Shown in pieces: positions 9,027 through 20,522 of a stretch of DNA of 64,000 nt. Positions within the stretch are counted from its first letter, which is position 1. Each line of letters opens with the position of its first letter. Position numbers and translations under genes: made by a program. The notes below the pieces were generated by a model. It did no database searches and had not been told where the DNA came from. It saw only the letters and a program-made list of their open reading frames with translations. Location of the stretch: NCBI RefSeq assembly GCF_900182925.1, contig NZ_LT900024.1, positions 1,116,001 through 1,180,000 of the forward strand, read 5' to 3'. The DNA comes from Psychrobacter sp. LV10R520-6 (GTDB lineage: Bacteria; Pseudomonadota; Gammaproteobacteria; Pseudomonadales; Moraxellaceae).

Positions 9027-11360
9027 TTAGTAACTATCAGATGTTTTATCAAGTTGTGCAAATTGCAAACTTAGCCCTGTTTGTCTTTCAGTTGGGGTCG
9101 ATAATGCACGTGTGAAGGCAGAAGCGGTACTAAAAATAGAGACCTGCTTTTTGGCACGCGTCACAGCAGTATAGATTAGCTCTTGGCTCAGCAATCGTGC
9201 ATTATTGTCATCAAAGGCAATCGCCACATGTTCAAACTCTGACCCTTGTGACTTATGAATAGTTATTGCATAGGCGGTTGCAATCATCTCATCACTAAGC
9301 ATGTTAGTAGCCATTCCTTGTACTTTGTTCTCAAAAAATACTTGCAAGCGCCCTTTTTCTGTCTGTAGACAAATGCCAACATCGCCATTAAATAGACCCA
9401 GTTCATAATTATTTTGCAGTACCATTACTGGGCGTCCGTGATACCAAGGAGATTTGGATAGTGGCAGTTTTAGCTGATTTCGGTGTTGTTCACTCAGATA
9501 GCGATTAATATAATGGTCACCGCAGCGTCCGTGATGACCAGCAGTAAGCACTCTAAATTGATTGAGTAAAACTATTAGTTCGTTAAAATAGTTGATATAT
9601 TTTTCTGTTGGCACAGATTTCGCTATTTTTATATTTTCTAACATTTTTTTGGTTTGATTTATATATTGAAGATAGTTATTTGTAATGCCTTTTAGAAAAT
9701 CAAGAATGCTTAGGCTATTTATTATTGTGTTATCAGATACAGCGCTGGTTAGATGATGAAAATTTAGGGCATCATCTTCATGTAATAGTTGCCAGACCGC
9801 TGGCATATTTTGATCTGTAGGCTGGTGTCTGTCTGCTTGGTTAATCAATCGCGCTAATTTACCAATACCAGAATCCGCAGTGAAGCGCCGACTCATCTCA
9901 AGACGTTGATGAACGTCCTGTAGCGCAGGTATTCGGCATAGATCAGCCAGTACCGCTCCCGCATCGACCGCTGCCAATTGATTGGCATCCCCTAATAGAA
10001 TAAGCCGTGCATTAGGTTTTATCGCGCTGACCAAATAATTGGCCAACTCTACTCCGAGCATAGACGCTTCATCGATAATGATAATGTCTTCACTGAGCGG
10101 ATTGTCAGCATGATAGCGAGGCCAACCACCCTGCCCGATACCAAGCAGGCGATGAATGGTCTTCGCCTCTGGCAATTGTATAGACACGCCAGCCTGTTGT
10201 ATCGCGTTCTGTAACGACTCTTGCATGCGCTGGGCTGCTTTACCCGTTGGCGCAGCTAAGGCTAGATTCGCGCTTGCCGAATTCCCTGTTTTTTCTTTCT
10301 TTGTCCCTACTTCTTGAGGTTGTGTCTGCTGTAAAGCAATGACCAACTGGGCAACGGTAAACGTTTTCCCGGTACCTGGACCGCCAGTTATAATACTAAA
10401 AGCGGATTGGTTTGCCATATGAATGGCATCTTGTTGCTCAGTGTTCAAAAGTGGATTGAGTGTTGTCGGTAACTTATTAACCTTTTGAGCTTTGATGCGA
10501 ATAATGTGGTGAGCAAGCGCATACTCAGCCTGCCATGTACGGTGTAGCCATAAGGTTACCTTAGTATGGCTATTATTTGAACTTTGCTCTGAGTGAAAAA
10601 TAATTGGCCGATTGGGGCTACTTTCACTGCTAGTGTCGTTGGTTTCGAATAGTGGCTGATTGCTTAAAATATCTTTGAGCTTACTTAGGCTATTTTCTTT
10701 AGGGCTAGAAGTTGCCGCCATCTGCTGTAAATAGCAATAAAGTTGACTGCATACGCTATACCGCTGCTCTAATATTAGCTTTTCATATTCAGGCAAAGTG
10801 GATTGGCGCATTGCGGTATCCCATAACGCCGTATGCTCCATAAGCTCAATGTCAATCACAGCCGACGATGTGCCTTCCAATGCTATGAATAACGGTTGCA
10901 ACAGTGGTTGTAATAACTGCTGCTGCCAGCCAAAAAGTTCAGCGCCTTTGTCTGATAGATCAACACTGCTTTTTATACCAGTACTGTCGCGCATATAAGT
11001 GCTAGGATAATTATCCTCCAGCACTAATACGGTATGCCCCTCTTCCAAACGCTGTACCAGCACCTCAAATATCGCTTCAAATAACCAGTCATACGTCACA
11101 CTATCTTCATTATACATAGCTTCAGACTCTAGTTGGGCATGATATGCCAACCGTGTCTGCTTGCGGCGCTGTAATAGATACCGGCTGATTGTGGTGGCCC
11201 AGCTGCTCCCAACATCGCTCTTAGCATTGTCTTGAACGCTGCTCTGGTGATTGCCTGCCTGCCCCTGTTGAGAGGTGGGTATATTTTTTGCCGAACTGTT
11301 TACGTCTTGAGTTATTTTTTCAGCGGTTTCTTTCTCAATGTCATTATTATTGTTCATCAT
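9027..11360 (-). CDS. recD: Exodeoxyribonuclease V alpha subunit RecD
   Basis: 777 aa, longer than the E. coli protein (608 aa) because of Gln/Ser-rich linkers. It is an SF1B helicase with Walker A TGGPGTGKTFT (about residue 330), Walker B IIIDEASMLG (about 430), GDANQLAAVD motif III and the C-terminal TVTRAKKQV-like motif VI. It is the fast 5'-3' motor of the RecBCD complex, which processes double-strand breaks. It is the last gene of the recC-recB-recD operon, 106 bp after recB, and shares the terminator at 8963-8994 with hpt. Confidence 0.93.
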   Translation of the reverse strand: MMNNNNDIEKETAEKITQDVNSSAKNIPTSQQGQAGNHQSSVQDNAKSDVGSSWATTISRYLLQRRKQTRLAYHAQLESEAMYNEDSVTYDWLFEAIFEVLVQRLEEGHTVLVLEDNYPSTYMRDSTGIKSSVDLSDKGAELFGWQQQLLQPLLQPLFIALEGTSSAVIDIELMEHTALWDTAMRQSTLPEYEKLILEQRYSVCSQLYCYLQQMAATSSPKENSLSKLKDILSNQPLFETNDTSSESSPNRPIIFHSEQSSNNSHTKVTLWLHRTWQAEYALAHHIIRIKAQKVNKLPTTLNPLLNTEQQDAIHMANQSAFSIITGGPGTGKTFTVAQLVIALQQTQPQEVGTKKEKTGNSASANLALAAPTGKAAQRMQESLQNAIQQAGVSIQLPEAKTIHRLLGIGQGGWPRYHADNPLSEDIIIIDEASMLGVELANYLVSAIKPNARLILLGDANQLAAVDAGAVLADLCRIPALQDVHQRLEMSRRFTADSGIGKLARLINQADRHQPTDQNMPAVWQLLHEDDALNFHHLTSAVSDNTIINSLSILDFLKGITNNYLQYINQTKKMLENIKIAKSVPTEKYINYFNELIVLLNQFRVLTAGHHGRCGDHYINRYLSEQHRNQLKLPLSKSPWYHGRPVMVLQNNYELGLFNGDVGICLQTEKGRLQVFFENKVQGMATNMLSDEMIATAYAITIHKSQGSEFEHVAIAFDDNNARLLSQELIYTAVTRAKKQVSIFSTASAFTRALSTPTERQTGLSLQFAQLDKTSDSY

Positions 11361-11466
11361 TTATCCATTTATTTTTTTAGCTATATCGATTATGAAAGTT
11401 GGCTATCAACGCCATAAGCTAATTTAATTATCTATCAAACCATCACGTTTTACTTGATGTATTAGG

Positions 11467-14400
11467 CTAGGCGTTGGGCGTACCAAACATCTCATCCAAT
11501 GCTTGTACCAATGCGAATGGAATTTGCCATTGTATGCGACCATAATTATGCGTCCCTTGGGTACTAATGCCCCGTAAGAACACATACTCTACTGCGCCTA
11601 AATATTGCGTTTCATTACCTTCATAGTCAGGCAAACGTAAACCTAGAAAACGATGTAAAGCAACTTGGTAAATAGCAGCTTGCAACCAGTAGCCTGCTTT
11701 ATTCATCGCTGCACTTAAGTTTTTATCATTATAATTGCTTAGGCTATTTCCTAAGTAGTTACTTTTATAATCCACCACATAGTACTTGCCTGCATATTCA
11801 TAGACCAAGTCAATTTCACCACGTAAATAGCGATAGATATGACCAGAGTATTGGGCGGTAAGCTGAATATGCTTTTCAGGTTCATCAGGCAGACATGTCG
11901 TAAAAACGTCATTAATACCTTCAGGGGTAAAGTCTTCTGATAGTCCCATATTAAATCCCAGCTCAGCAATACGCTGTTTAACGGGTATTGCTTGTAGTGG
12001 CTGGCCAGATGCTAGCAACGGTGCCTTCAGAACTTCTGCTATCCACCCTATCAATTCATCATGGTCTGTCGCTAACTGGTTATCAGCGGTCGCTAGTAAT
12101 TCAGTGCTGCCACTCAAAGCTTGGTCATTCTCTAATGACTCTATTGGTGATGATAAAATCGGTGTTTTATTTTTCGCTAACCGTTGTTGATAGTCAGCAC
12201 TGCTATAACTAACAGGCAGCTGATATTGACGAAGGCTTTGGTCAATAATGGTTGACCACTTACTCTGGTTAGTAAAATCTATTTTTTCAAAAATTTCATG
12301 CAAAAACGTGCCAGCATTAGCACCTTTGACAAAGCGAAAACGAATATCATCTTCGGAGATTATATCGTTAATATCGTCATCGTCTTGATAAATAGAAGAG
12401 GACCTGTTGTTTAACAATGCCATGCTATCAGTCAAATCCAGCTCGTCCTCTATACCATCATCAAAAATAGCTAGCGCCTGGCTTTGTTCGCCCAGTTGCC
12501 GTGACAAGGCGGTAAAGCTGGTCTTTGCCCATCCCTTGAAATAGTGTGATTGAATTTGTGCATAGGCATATTGATAGTCAACCCGCGTCACCGTGGGAGC
12601 GCTGGATTCAGATTGAGTATTACTTGTGCCTTTTGATTGTTCATTAGCCTTTATCAGCGCTTCAGCGTTGGTTTCGATGGTCTCATATTCCAGCCAGCCA
12701 ATTTGATTCTGTAATCGCTCTGGCAACACAAATTTATGACTCTCACAACTTAGCCATTTCAAGCTTGGTTTACGCTCAGCATCGGTTTTATTATAACCAT
12801 CCTTAAGCACCATATATAACTGCTCACTAGCACGGGTAAACGCAACATAGGCTAGCCGTCTCAGCTCTTCATAGTTTTCAGTAGTTTCAAACTGGGCGTA
12901 GTAGTCCGTGGGTTTATTACCTTTTACGGACTGACTATAAGGCTTGCCAGCACTGGCCGATAGACGGCGCTGCGTTTTTTTATCCTCAATATCATGATCA
13001 TATAAGTATAGTTTATGCTTATTACGACCACCGGTTTTAGAACTGGCATCAGGACTAGCGCCGTCCATACCTATGACATAGACTACCGGAAACTCCAAAC
13101 CTTTAGACTTATGAATAGTCATGAGTTGCACACCGGACTCAGTCGGTAGTGGCTGCTGGCGTGCCCATTCAGGTATGCGGCTACTATTCATATTTTTCTT
13201 ATACCATGCCAGTAATTCATACTCTCCAATATGCATACCGTGCTGCGCTAAAATATCTAACAAATGGCGCAAATCCATCAAATAACGGGCACCGTCTTCT
13301 AAGTCAGCAAGACCCACCCATATATTTTGGTGTGCGCTCTGCTTATTTTTTGCTTGACCGTCCTGCTTAGAATTCTCTTTAGCCATGGGATTATGAGCAA
13401 ACAAGTAATGCAGGGCTGATAAAACACCATTATGTTGCCAATAGCCAGCAGCGGCCTTGAGATAGGTTTGAAAGTCTTGGTAGCGCCGCTTGAGATGTAG
13501 CTGTTCAAGATTTAGACTCTGTTGCTCTGTATTGCCTGGTTCTACGTTTACTGGCGCTATATGATCCTCATCCGTACTTAGCATCAGCGCTTGCACTTGG
13601 TTGAGACTTAACTGATAAAAATGACTGGTCAATACTCGGTTAATGATATCGCGGCGATGCGGTTTTAGCATCGCTTCTAATAAGGCCGCTAAATCACCAG
13701 CAATAGGCGTGTCAAAAACATTGTTTTCTGCGGTCTCAAGAGTAGGCACACCAAGTTTACTCAGCATATCTTCAACTTGTTTTAGCTCATACTTCCGGCG
13801 ACCTAATACACCGATATCACTTGGCTGCAGCGTGCGGCCCTTTATGGTTTGCTGACTGGCCAGCAAGGCGGCAATATGCAACGCTGTCAGCTCATAAGCA
13901 TCGTATTTTGCTTGTTTATCATAAGGCAGATGAATAATACTGACCGGACTGTTGGGTAAAATCTTAGCTGTTTCCGCTAATACCCCTGCGGATACACTAG
14001 CTGGCTCTGCTGTCGTTGCGCCTTGTTCAATGCCTGATACTGCCTGCTGCCACGATGCCTGGTTGTCAGTATTTTTCGCAGTGATGTGCTGATAATAAAT
14101 ATCCTTACCCAATTGCGCTAATTGGTCCGCACTTTGTGAGTTTGACGGATCGTTACCATTAACCACTGATTCAGCTCTACCAAACCAATGATTTAATGCC
14201 GTAATCAATCGCTGATTTGAGCGCCAATTAACATCAAGGCTCATCATATGCTTATCATCAAACAGCGCTTTCATCGCATTATAGTTGGCAACATCCCCGC
14301 CGCGAAAGCCATAGATAGCTTGTTTGGGGTCCCCTACTAGCAACAAAAACCCACGATGGGTATTTTTAGCATTAGAATCGTTACTACTTTTAGCGTCCTT

Positions 14401-16008
14401 AAGATAAATACGCTCAATCATGCGCGCTTGTTCGCCATTGATATCTTGCGACTCATCAATCAATGCCACCGGATAATGATGACGGATATAACGGGCCAGC
14501 CGCTCGCCTTGCTTACCTGATAGCGCCTGGTTTAAGCGCACCATTTGTAAGGCGAAGGTAGTCTCTCGCCGTGCCTCTAATATCGATGGCAGCTTTTGGC
14601 GTACTTTAATGGCAATATCACGATTCAACTTCTCATTTAACGCATCAAGATAAAGTTCGATCTGCTCGGCATAATCGCGCAGGGTTTTTAGTGCTCGTAT
14701 ACTTTCAAGATTGATAAAGGCTAAACGCTCGGCTTCTTTACCTTTATTAAAAACCTTTCCACCCTCTTCTTTACTAATAAAAGCATTGGGGAGTTCAGTA
14801 TATAAAACGTCAGCCTTATCCTCTAGATGGGTAAAGAACGCAACATCATACTGGCAAATAGCTCGTTGAATCGTGACGATAGATGCTATGTTTTTACCAA
14901 TCTTACCGGCTTTGCCAAACCCTTGCGCCGTACGGTATTCAATATCAAAATAAGGTTCAATATCTTTTAAATCACACTTCTCAAAATTATCCAACGCCTG
15001 CTGATAAGCGCCAAAATCAATTGCTTCGCCCAGCTCAACCTCTGCAATAGGGGTCGAGATAAACTGCAATGCCTTTTGCGCAACAGATAAATGATCAGCA
15101 GGGGCAGTTAAGCGTTTGGTGTGCTGTAATAGGGCATAAATCTCTGGTTGCTGGTAATACATATGACTCTGGTGCGCACGCACAGCATCGTGAATGATAC
15201 TTTCTATAGCCACTTGCTCATGATCGCTGATTTGCATACCTTGCTGATGACCAGTCTCGGCACTGTACTCAGACAGCCACTTCTGTGACAGACTGTCCAA
15301 TGTACCCACAAACAGCTTATCCAAGGTGGTAAGCACCAAGGCACAGCGTCTAATAGCGTCAGATAATGGATAATCTGTTGTATTATCTAACAAATACACC
15401 AGTAGGTAGCTATTAACAGGATCTTTCATGAGATCGGTATTACCTGCCAGCTGCGCTTGCACATCAAGCCACTCTTGGCGGTTTTGACGCTGCTCAGGGG
15501 TTATCTTATTATTGGATAATTCAGATTTCTTAGCACCTTTATTGTCTTTAGTACCTGTACCCGTATCTTTATCCTTTTTAACACTATCAGCGGTTTTGCC
15601 TGCAGAATTTTTAACACTGTTATTTTTTAACTGCGGGTAGAGAATATCGCGGGTAATAGGGTTAACTGGTAGTTTATTAAACCATTGTAATAATTGATAA
15701 AAATCAACCAAACGTTCATTGATACGTTGACGCATCTCAGCAGCAGCGGCACGAGTAAAGGTTGTGGCAATAATCTGCTCAGGTGGGCGCTTCGCTTCAA
15801 TTAATAGCCGCAATACGATACCGGTCAGTGTCCAGGTCTTGCCTGTACCCGCTGAAGCCTCAATTAAATATTTACCATTTAACGGCACACGTATCGCAGG
15901 CGGTTGCTCGGTCTTGTTAATCGCGTTGACAGGTGGAACGTTAGCCGTGCTACTGGCATTAATGCTATCGTTATTAGGCTGATCCATAAAGTTATCCATA
16001 AAAGGCAC
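11467..16008 (-). CDS. recB: Exodeoxyribonuclease V beta subunit RecB
   Basis: 1513 aa, long for RecB (about 1180 in E. coli), with extended Ser/Asn/Lys-rich insertions (for example about residues 120-170). The SF1A helicase shows EASAGTGKTWTL (about 51), LIDESQDINGEQ (about 515), GDPKQAIYGFRG (about 557) and TIHKSKGLEFPVVYVIG (about 965). The C-terminal nuclease has GEIDLVYEY and VVDYKSN (about 1395-1415), the metal-binding Asp and the DYK motif. It unwinds, degrades and, after Chi, loads RecA at DNA ends. The start ATG 16008 (MPFMDNFM) is probable, with two further in-frame ATGs close by. Confidence 0.94.
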   Translation of the reverse strand: MPFMDNFMDQPNNDSINASSTANVPPVNAINKTEQPPAIRVPLNGKYLIEASAGTGKTWTLTGIVLRLLIEAKRPPEQIIATTFTRAAAAEMRQRINERLVDFYQLLQWFNKLPVNPITRDILYPQLKNNSVKNSAGKTADSVKKDKDTGTGTKDNKGAKKSELSNNKITPEQRQNRQEWLDVQAQLAGNTDLMKDPVNSYLLVYLLDNTTDYPLSDAIRRCALVLTTLDKLFVGTLDSLSQKWLSEYSAETGHQQGMQISDHEQVAIESIIHDAVRAHQSHMYYQQPEIYALLQHTKRLTAPADHLSVAQKALQFISTPIAEVELGEAIDFGAYQQALDNFEKCDLKDIEPYFDIEYRTAQGFGKAGKIGKNIASIVTIQRAICQYDVAFFTHLEDKADVLYTELPNAFISKEEGGKVFNKGKEAERLAFINLESIRALKTLRDYAEQIELYLDALNEKLNRDIAIKVRQKLPSILEARRETTFALQMVRLNQALSGKQGERLARYIRHHYPVALIDESQDINGEQARMIERIYLKDAKSSNDSNAKNTHRGFLLLVGDPKQAIYGFRGGDVANYNAMKALFDDKHMMSLDVNWRSNQRLITALNHWFGRAESVVNGNDPSNSQSADQLAQLGKDIYYQHITAKNTDNQASWQQAVSGIEQGATTAEPASVSAGVLAETAKILPNSPVSIIHLPYDKQAKYDAYELTALHIAALLASQQTIKGRTLQPSDIGVLGRRKYELKQVEDMLSKLGVPTLETAENNVFDTPIAGDLAALLEAMLKPHRRDIINRVLTSHFYQLSLNQVQALMLSTDEDHIAPVNVEPGNTEQQSLNLEQLHLKRRYQDFQTYLKAAAGYWQHNGVLSALHYLFAHNPMAKENSKQDGQAKNKQSAHQNIWVGLADLEDGARYLMDLRHLLDILAQHGMHIGEYELLAWYKKNMNSSRIPEWARQQPLPTESGVQLMTIHKSKGLEFPVVYVIGMDGASPDASSKTGGRNKHKLYLYDHDIEDKKTQRRLSASAGKPYSQSVKGNKPTDYYAQFETTENYEELRRLAYVAFTRASEQLYMVLKDGYNKTDAERKPSLKWLSCESHKFVLPERLQNQIGWLEYETIETNAEALIKANEQSKGTSNTQSESSAPTVTRVDYQYAYAQIQSHYFKGWAKTSFTALSRQLGEQSQALAIFDDGIEDELDLTDSMALLNNRSSSIYQDDDDINDIISEDDIRFRFVKGANAGTFLHEIFEKIDFTNQSKWSTIIDQSLRQYQLPVSYSSADYQQRLAKNKTPILSSPIESLENDQALSGSTELLATADNQLATDHDELIGWIAEVLKAPLLASGQPLQAIPVKQRIAELGFNMGLSEDFTPEGINDVFTTCLPDEPEKHIQLTAQYSGHIYRYLRGEIDLVYEYAGKYYVVDYKSNYLGNSLSNYNDKNLSAAMNKAGYWLQAAIYQVALHRFLGLRLPDYEGNETQYLGAVEYVFLRGISTQGTHNYGRIQWQIPFALVQALDEMFGTPNA

Positions 16009-16088
16009 TTGTTCAAAGTCGTACAGTTTGCATATTTTTTATTGCTGTTTAGAAAAACTCTCACTTAAAAAATGGTAAGTAAAGAATC

Positions 16089-19000
16089 TTATAATGGCTT
16101 TAAGGCGTCATTCATTGTGCCAAATAAGGGCTTGGCCAATGCTGGTAAAGCATCCATCAACTTAGTAAAGACGTCTTGTTTATAAAGCATGTATTGCCAT
16201 AACTCATGTTGTGAGCAGGTATCATAGATCACATCGCTGTTATACCCTGACCATAGCCAGCTATCAAAATCACTACGTTTGGGCTGATAATTAGACTGAC
16301 TGTAGACATCGTGAGTATCGTCAGCAGCATCACTATCGTTATTTTTAGGATCATTTACTTTATCAAGATACGTCATGGCATGAACCGGCAATATCGTCAT
16401 TGGGGTCTTGCCAGCAATATGAGCAAATCTGACCCACTTAAGCAACTCCGTCAAAGCAGCATCATAAGCGATGGGCGCTAGTGAAAAAGCGGTCTTACCT
16501 TTATATTTACTGTGTTCATCGCTAGGCTTATTAAAGCGCCAAATACTTTTACCGTCATCAGCAGCTACTTGCACTTCAGTGGTACCCCGCGCTACCTGCC
16601 AATAGACATGTGATAACCAAAAGCGTAATAGATACTGCGTGCGCGCGCTATTTGGCAGGATGTTTAACCAAAGCTTAGGTGATGTTGGTTCTGACTCCAA
16701 CTCTGATACTGATGTTGGAACGGTCCCTTTAATTTGTAATTGACCATGAGTATTGATATCAGCGGCATGAACCGTAATCATGGTCTCAGTAGATGGTGTT
16801 AATAACATGCTGCCGCTGTTTTCATTGCCATTACTATTGACATCAATACCCAGCTCAGACAGCTGTTCGGCGAACTCTTGGCACTGCTGGGCCATTTGAA
16901 GTTGTTGATAATGCAAAGTTGATTGACGTGCGACACCTGCTGGCATGACAGGGTTATACAAGAGAGCATTTAGCAGGTCAGACTCTTGATTGCTTACGCC
17001 TTTCTCAGCAATTTCGGCATTGTCTGCAGCATCAGCTTTAGAGCTATTTTTAGAATTGGTTTCAGCATTGGTTTGTAGTTCACTGAGCAGCTGCGCATTT
17101 ACCTTGTAAGCACCCAAACCTGATAAGGATAAAGGCTCTTGATGCACCGTGTCCTCTTCAGGTAATACGATATGCACTTGCTGTTCTCTTAAAAAATGCT
17201 TGGCCGGATGACGGACTTGATATTGTAAATACTGCATATCGACTTGAGTGATATCCAAGCGAGCGTCGGCCTCATGATCTGACTCAATACGCTGAGCAAT
17301 ATGGGCATAGTCCTCTTTGCTCGGCAGCTCGACCTTAATAGGGGGCGAGATATTAGCGCCATCTTGGGCTTGCAAGCGTTCAAACACATCGTGCCAAACT
17401 CTCGCTGGGGCGTTGGTCTCTTTCTGACTTAGCTTTTCTTTTTGCATGGCACAGCCTAGTAAACGTATCATTTCTTGTCCACTATCTTGCTTACTGTCTT
17501 GTTCGCTATTTTTCTCGGACTTTGAATTTTTTAAACTCGTAGCCACTGGTGTACTCGATACTTCCGACACCTCAGGCTGGATAAATACTTCGGTCGCAAA
17601 TGGCAATGCCGGATGGCGCGTGACTAACCATTGTTCGATAAGTTTGGGCAGATAACGCTGCACTTGGGCGGTCAATACATCACTACTGTCAAGATTGTTA
17701 GAATGTTCATTATTGTCTAAATTGTCTAATTTTTTTTGCTCGTCTATTAACGGATTCCATTGCCACGTCACTTCACCTTGTAAAAAATGCAATAGCTCAC
17801 TCACGGGATTGGCAGGCAGGTGCTCATGGGTATCGGTTAGTCGTTGCCCATTATAAAAAATCCAGCAGGCATTACGCGCACATAATAAAGCATCTAAAAA
17901 CGCCCCATTATCATCATCTTCACTAAACCTATCACCACGTTGTGCTAACCCGGCTTTCATTAAGTCATAACGATTATCACGGTCACGATTGGGAAACTCA
18001 GATAAGTCCATATTGAGCATAACCACTAAGCCAAACGGTACGTTACGCAGTGCACCAAAACGCCCAAAAGTAATCACTCCAGTGGGCTCGGCACTAACTT
18101 GTTGACTCTCAAGTTCATCCTCAATGCTGTCAAGCATAAAGCTCAGCTTGAGCGGTAAGGTACTGACTTGCGGCAGCTTGGACTCAACTTGGTTGGCCTC
18201 GCTCTGCACTGCAGTCAATGAATCAAATGCATCATTCGGCGTAGAATTAGCCTGAACATCACTGTCAGCATGATAACGCTGATAATGACGATTGGCGCGT
18301 AGACTGCTCTTAAAGCCATTCATCGCATTAAAAATAGCACGCATAGGCCGTGTCTGATCAAGCGCACCAAAATAAGGATGGATAATATGATTCTCAATAT
18401 TATTTAGCCAATCCTCAGCCTTATGACGGGCTTGGTACTCATTTCGACACCCATCAAGCCCATTATGAACACGGCATAGCGCCTCAATAATCGGCGCATC
18501 GCCCAAGCTAATCGCTGAGATGGGTACTGTTTTTTCGGCCAAGGTATTATCCTGCCAATGCTCAGGATACAAACAATCACTAATACCCGCTTCCGGCATT
18601 ACCAAACCTAACGCCATTTGATCTAAAGCATAAGCAAAGCTAAAACGATAATCATAATCTTGTGCGTCAAGCGTCTGCTGTAGATGTACCTCATCAAATC
18701 CACGCACAAAACCTGCTTGCTCTAACAAGTCGCAAGCCCGACGCATCTGTTCGTGGGTCAGCCCAAGACTCTCGTACAGTGGCGGTAGCATCAACCAATC
18801 CAACACTTCAGCAACCTCAAATCGTGCCGTGTCACTACCTAGCAAGCCATAAAAGCCACGTATCGCTTCCCATAATTGTCGAATAGACTTATCAACCACC
18901 CCTGTCACTTTCGCCGGTAACGTCAGACCATCCTGCCCTTCTCCATTAACAAATACCGAATTAATCAGTTCATGGTGACGATCAACGTCAGGTAATAGCA

Positions 19001-20522
19001 CTACGATATCAGACAGATGACGTGGTTTACCGTTATCACTAGGTTCGTTGAGCCAACGCCCAATCATACCGCGCAGTACTTCAAGCTGGCGCTGCAAATT
19101 ATGGCATGAATGAATGCTTAGGCTATTATCATATTGCGATAATTTCCATTCACGGGATTGTTGATTGTGCTTACCTTCTAAAGTAGCATCGTCGTACCAG
19201 TCATCATTATTGTCTTCATTATCGCTTAAGCTATTTTTATCCTCTAACTCTTTTGCTGATTCCTTTGAATTAGGTGACATTTGCGCGCCTAACGCTGCAC
19301 TCAATCGTCCAGCAGTCGTTTGCTGGGTTGCGCTCTCATCCAGCATCAACACATCCTGCTGTAAATGTGCCAGCAAACTAAGTGGTTGAGCACTGTTTCC
19401 TGAGTCAACGGACTGCTTATCTTCATCGAACTTATCTTGCCAAACCAGCTCAAAGTCTTTTTGGCTTTCGTTACCAGAAAGACCCGCCAGCATCGCGAAA
19501 GTCTCACGCGATTGCTTGCCCAGACGTGACAGCAAGGTATGTCCATGATCTCGTAAAAACACGCTTTCGGGATTAATCACCTGTTGGCGCTGCAGCCACT
19601 GCTTATCGACAATATCTGCCCAAAACAACTGCGAAGGATTGTAATGGAGCAAGGTAATATTAATGTGCGTTGATAGGCGCTGCAAAAACTTCAGCTCATT
19701 TGGTGGCAACTGCTGAATGGTAAAAATATGCAGCTGGCTGGGTAATATGGCTTCAATATCTATCGCTGCGTTGTTAACTTTACCCGACATAATCTGCCAA
19801 AACCGAGTCTCAATAGACGCGCGATGCTCATAAACAGCAGCAAATAAGAGGCGCCATAGGTAGCGTTGTGCAGCCTCAAGCTCAGTATAATGAGCGACCA
19901 GCCAATCGGGGGTGTCAGTAGCATATTTATCAAATTTCTTAGAGAATTGGTCCTTTGCGGCCACCAATACCTCTACCTCTACTGCTTTATCTGCCGACCA
20001 CAAATCTAACCAATCTTCACGGTGGTTCAGGTAACGGCTAAATACTCGTGAGAAATCAGTGGCCAACGACCACAATCGTATATCTTGCTGACTACGATCC
20101 GCTTCTGCATCCAATAACGCTGACAGCAGTGGATATAAGGGATGGCTGTCATTCGCCATAATATCATTTTGGTAATAGGTAAAATAGCCGAATAGCCGCC
20201 ATTGCATGACTGAACCCGTTAGCACGGCTACCTCAGGTACGGTGATACTCTCTTGTTCACGCTGTACGCTTTCAAGCCACGAATTATACTCAGCCAAAAC
20301 TTTTTGCATCAGTGTCCACTGATACTGCCCCCAAAACTTAGTGGTGACTAAGGTACTAATACCGGCTTGGCTAGCAATAGACTTATCCAACCAATCACCC
20401 AATACCATTGAAGGTACAATGACAATAAACTCTGCAAAAATAGGCTGATTTTTAGATTTATAAGCAATCAGTAACTGCTCAACCAAGCGTTCGGTACGGT
20501 GCGACTGAATAATCGTAAACAT
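16089..20522 (-). CDS. recC: Exodeoxyribonuclease V gamma subunit RecC
   Basis: About 1477 aa from ATG 20522 (MFTIIQSHRTERL), the usual RecC N-terminus. The frame is open for 27 more codons to 20603, but that extension looks non-coding. RecC is an inactive helicase/nuclease fold that splits the strands and recognises Chi. The block near residue 515 (IVVLLPDVDRHHELIN) and the PFGLVVMLNMDLSEFPNRD block near 840 are RecC signatures. Asp/Ser-rich inserts make it longer than the E. coli protein, as for RecB and RecD here. First gene of recC-recB-recD; 80 bp precede recB. Confidence 0.93.
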   Translation of the reverse strand: MFTIIQSHRTERLVEQLLIAYKSKNQPIFAEFIVIVPSMVLGDWLDKSIASQAGISTLVTTKFWGQYQWTLMQKVLAEYNSWLESVQREQESITVPEVAVLTGSVMQWRLFGYFTYYQNDIMANDSHPLYPLLSALLDAEADRSQQDIRLWSLATDFSRVFSRYLNHREDWLDLWSADKAVEVEVLVAAKDQFSKKFDKYATDTPDWLVAHYTELEAAQRYLWRLLFAAVYEHRASIETRFWQIMSGKVNNAAIDIEAILPSQLHIFTIQQLPPNELKFLQRLSTHINITLLHYNPSQLFWADIVDKQWLQRQQVINPESVFLRDHGHTLLSRLGKQSRETFAMLAGLSGNESQKDFELVWQDKFDEDKQSVDSGNSAQPLSLLAHLQQDVLMLDESATQQTTAGRLSAALGAQMSPNSKESAKELEDKNSLSDNEDNNDDWYDDATLEGKHNQQSREWKLSQYDNSLSIHSCHNLQRQLEVLRGMIGRWLNEPSDNGKPRHLSDIVVLLPDVDRHHELINSVFVNGEGQDGLTLPAKVTGVVDKSIRQLWEAIRGFYGLLGSDTARFEVAEVLDWLMLPPLYESLGLTHEQMRRACDLLEQAGFVRGFDEVHLQQTLDAQDYDYRFSFAYALDQMALGLVMPEAGISDCLYPEHWQDNTLAEKTVPISAISLGDAPIIEALCRVHNGLDGCRNEYQARHKAEDWLNNIENHIIHPYFGALDQTRPMRAIFNAMNGFKSSLRANRHYQRYHADSDVQANSTPNDAFDSLTAVQSEANQVESKLPQVSTLPLKLSFMLDSIEDELESQQVSAEPTGVITFGRFGALRNVPFGLVVMLNMDLSEFPNRDRDNRYDLMKAGLAQRGDRFSEDDDNGAFLDALLCARNACWIFYNGQRLTDTHEHLPANPVSELLHFLQGEVTWQWNPLIDEQKKLDNLDNNEHSNNLDSSDVLTAQVQRYLPKLIEQWLVTRHPALPFATEVFIQPEVSEVSSTPVATSLKNSKSEKNSEQDSKQDSGQEMIRLLGCAMQKEKLSQKETNAPARVWHDVFERLQAQDGANISPPIKVELPSKEDYAHIAQRIESDHEADARLDITQVDMQYLQYQVRHPAKHFLREQQVHIVLPEEDTVHQEPLSLSGLGAYKVNAQLLSELQTNAETNSKNSSKADAADNAEIAEKGVSNQESDLLNALLYNPVMPAGVARQSTLHYQQLQMAQQCQEFAEQLSELGIDVNSNGNENSGSMLLTPSTETMITVHAADINTHGQLQIKGTVPTSVSELESEPTSPKLWLNILPNSARTQYLLRFWLSHVYWQVARGTTEVQVAADDGKSIWRFNKPSDEHSKYKGKTAFSLAPIAYDAALTELLKWVRFAHIAGKTPMTILPVHAMTYLDKVNDPKNNDSDAADDTHDVYSQSNYQPKRSDFDSWLWSGYNSDVIYDTCSQHELWQYMLYKQDVFTKLMDALPALAKPLFGTMNDALKPL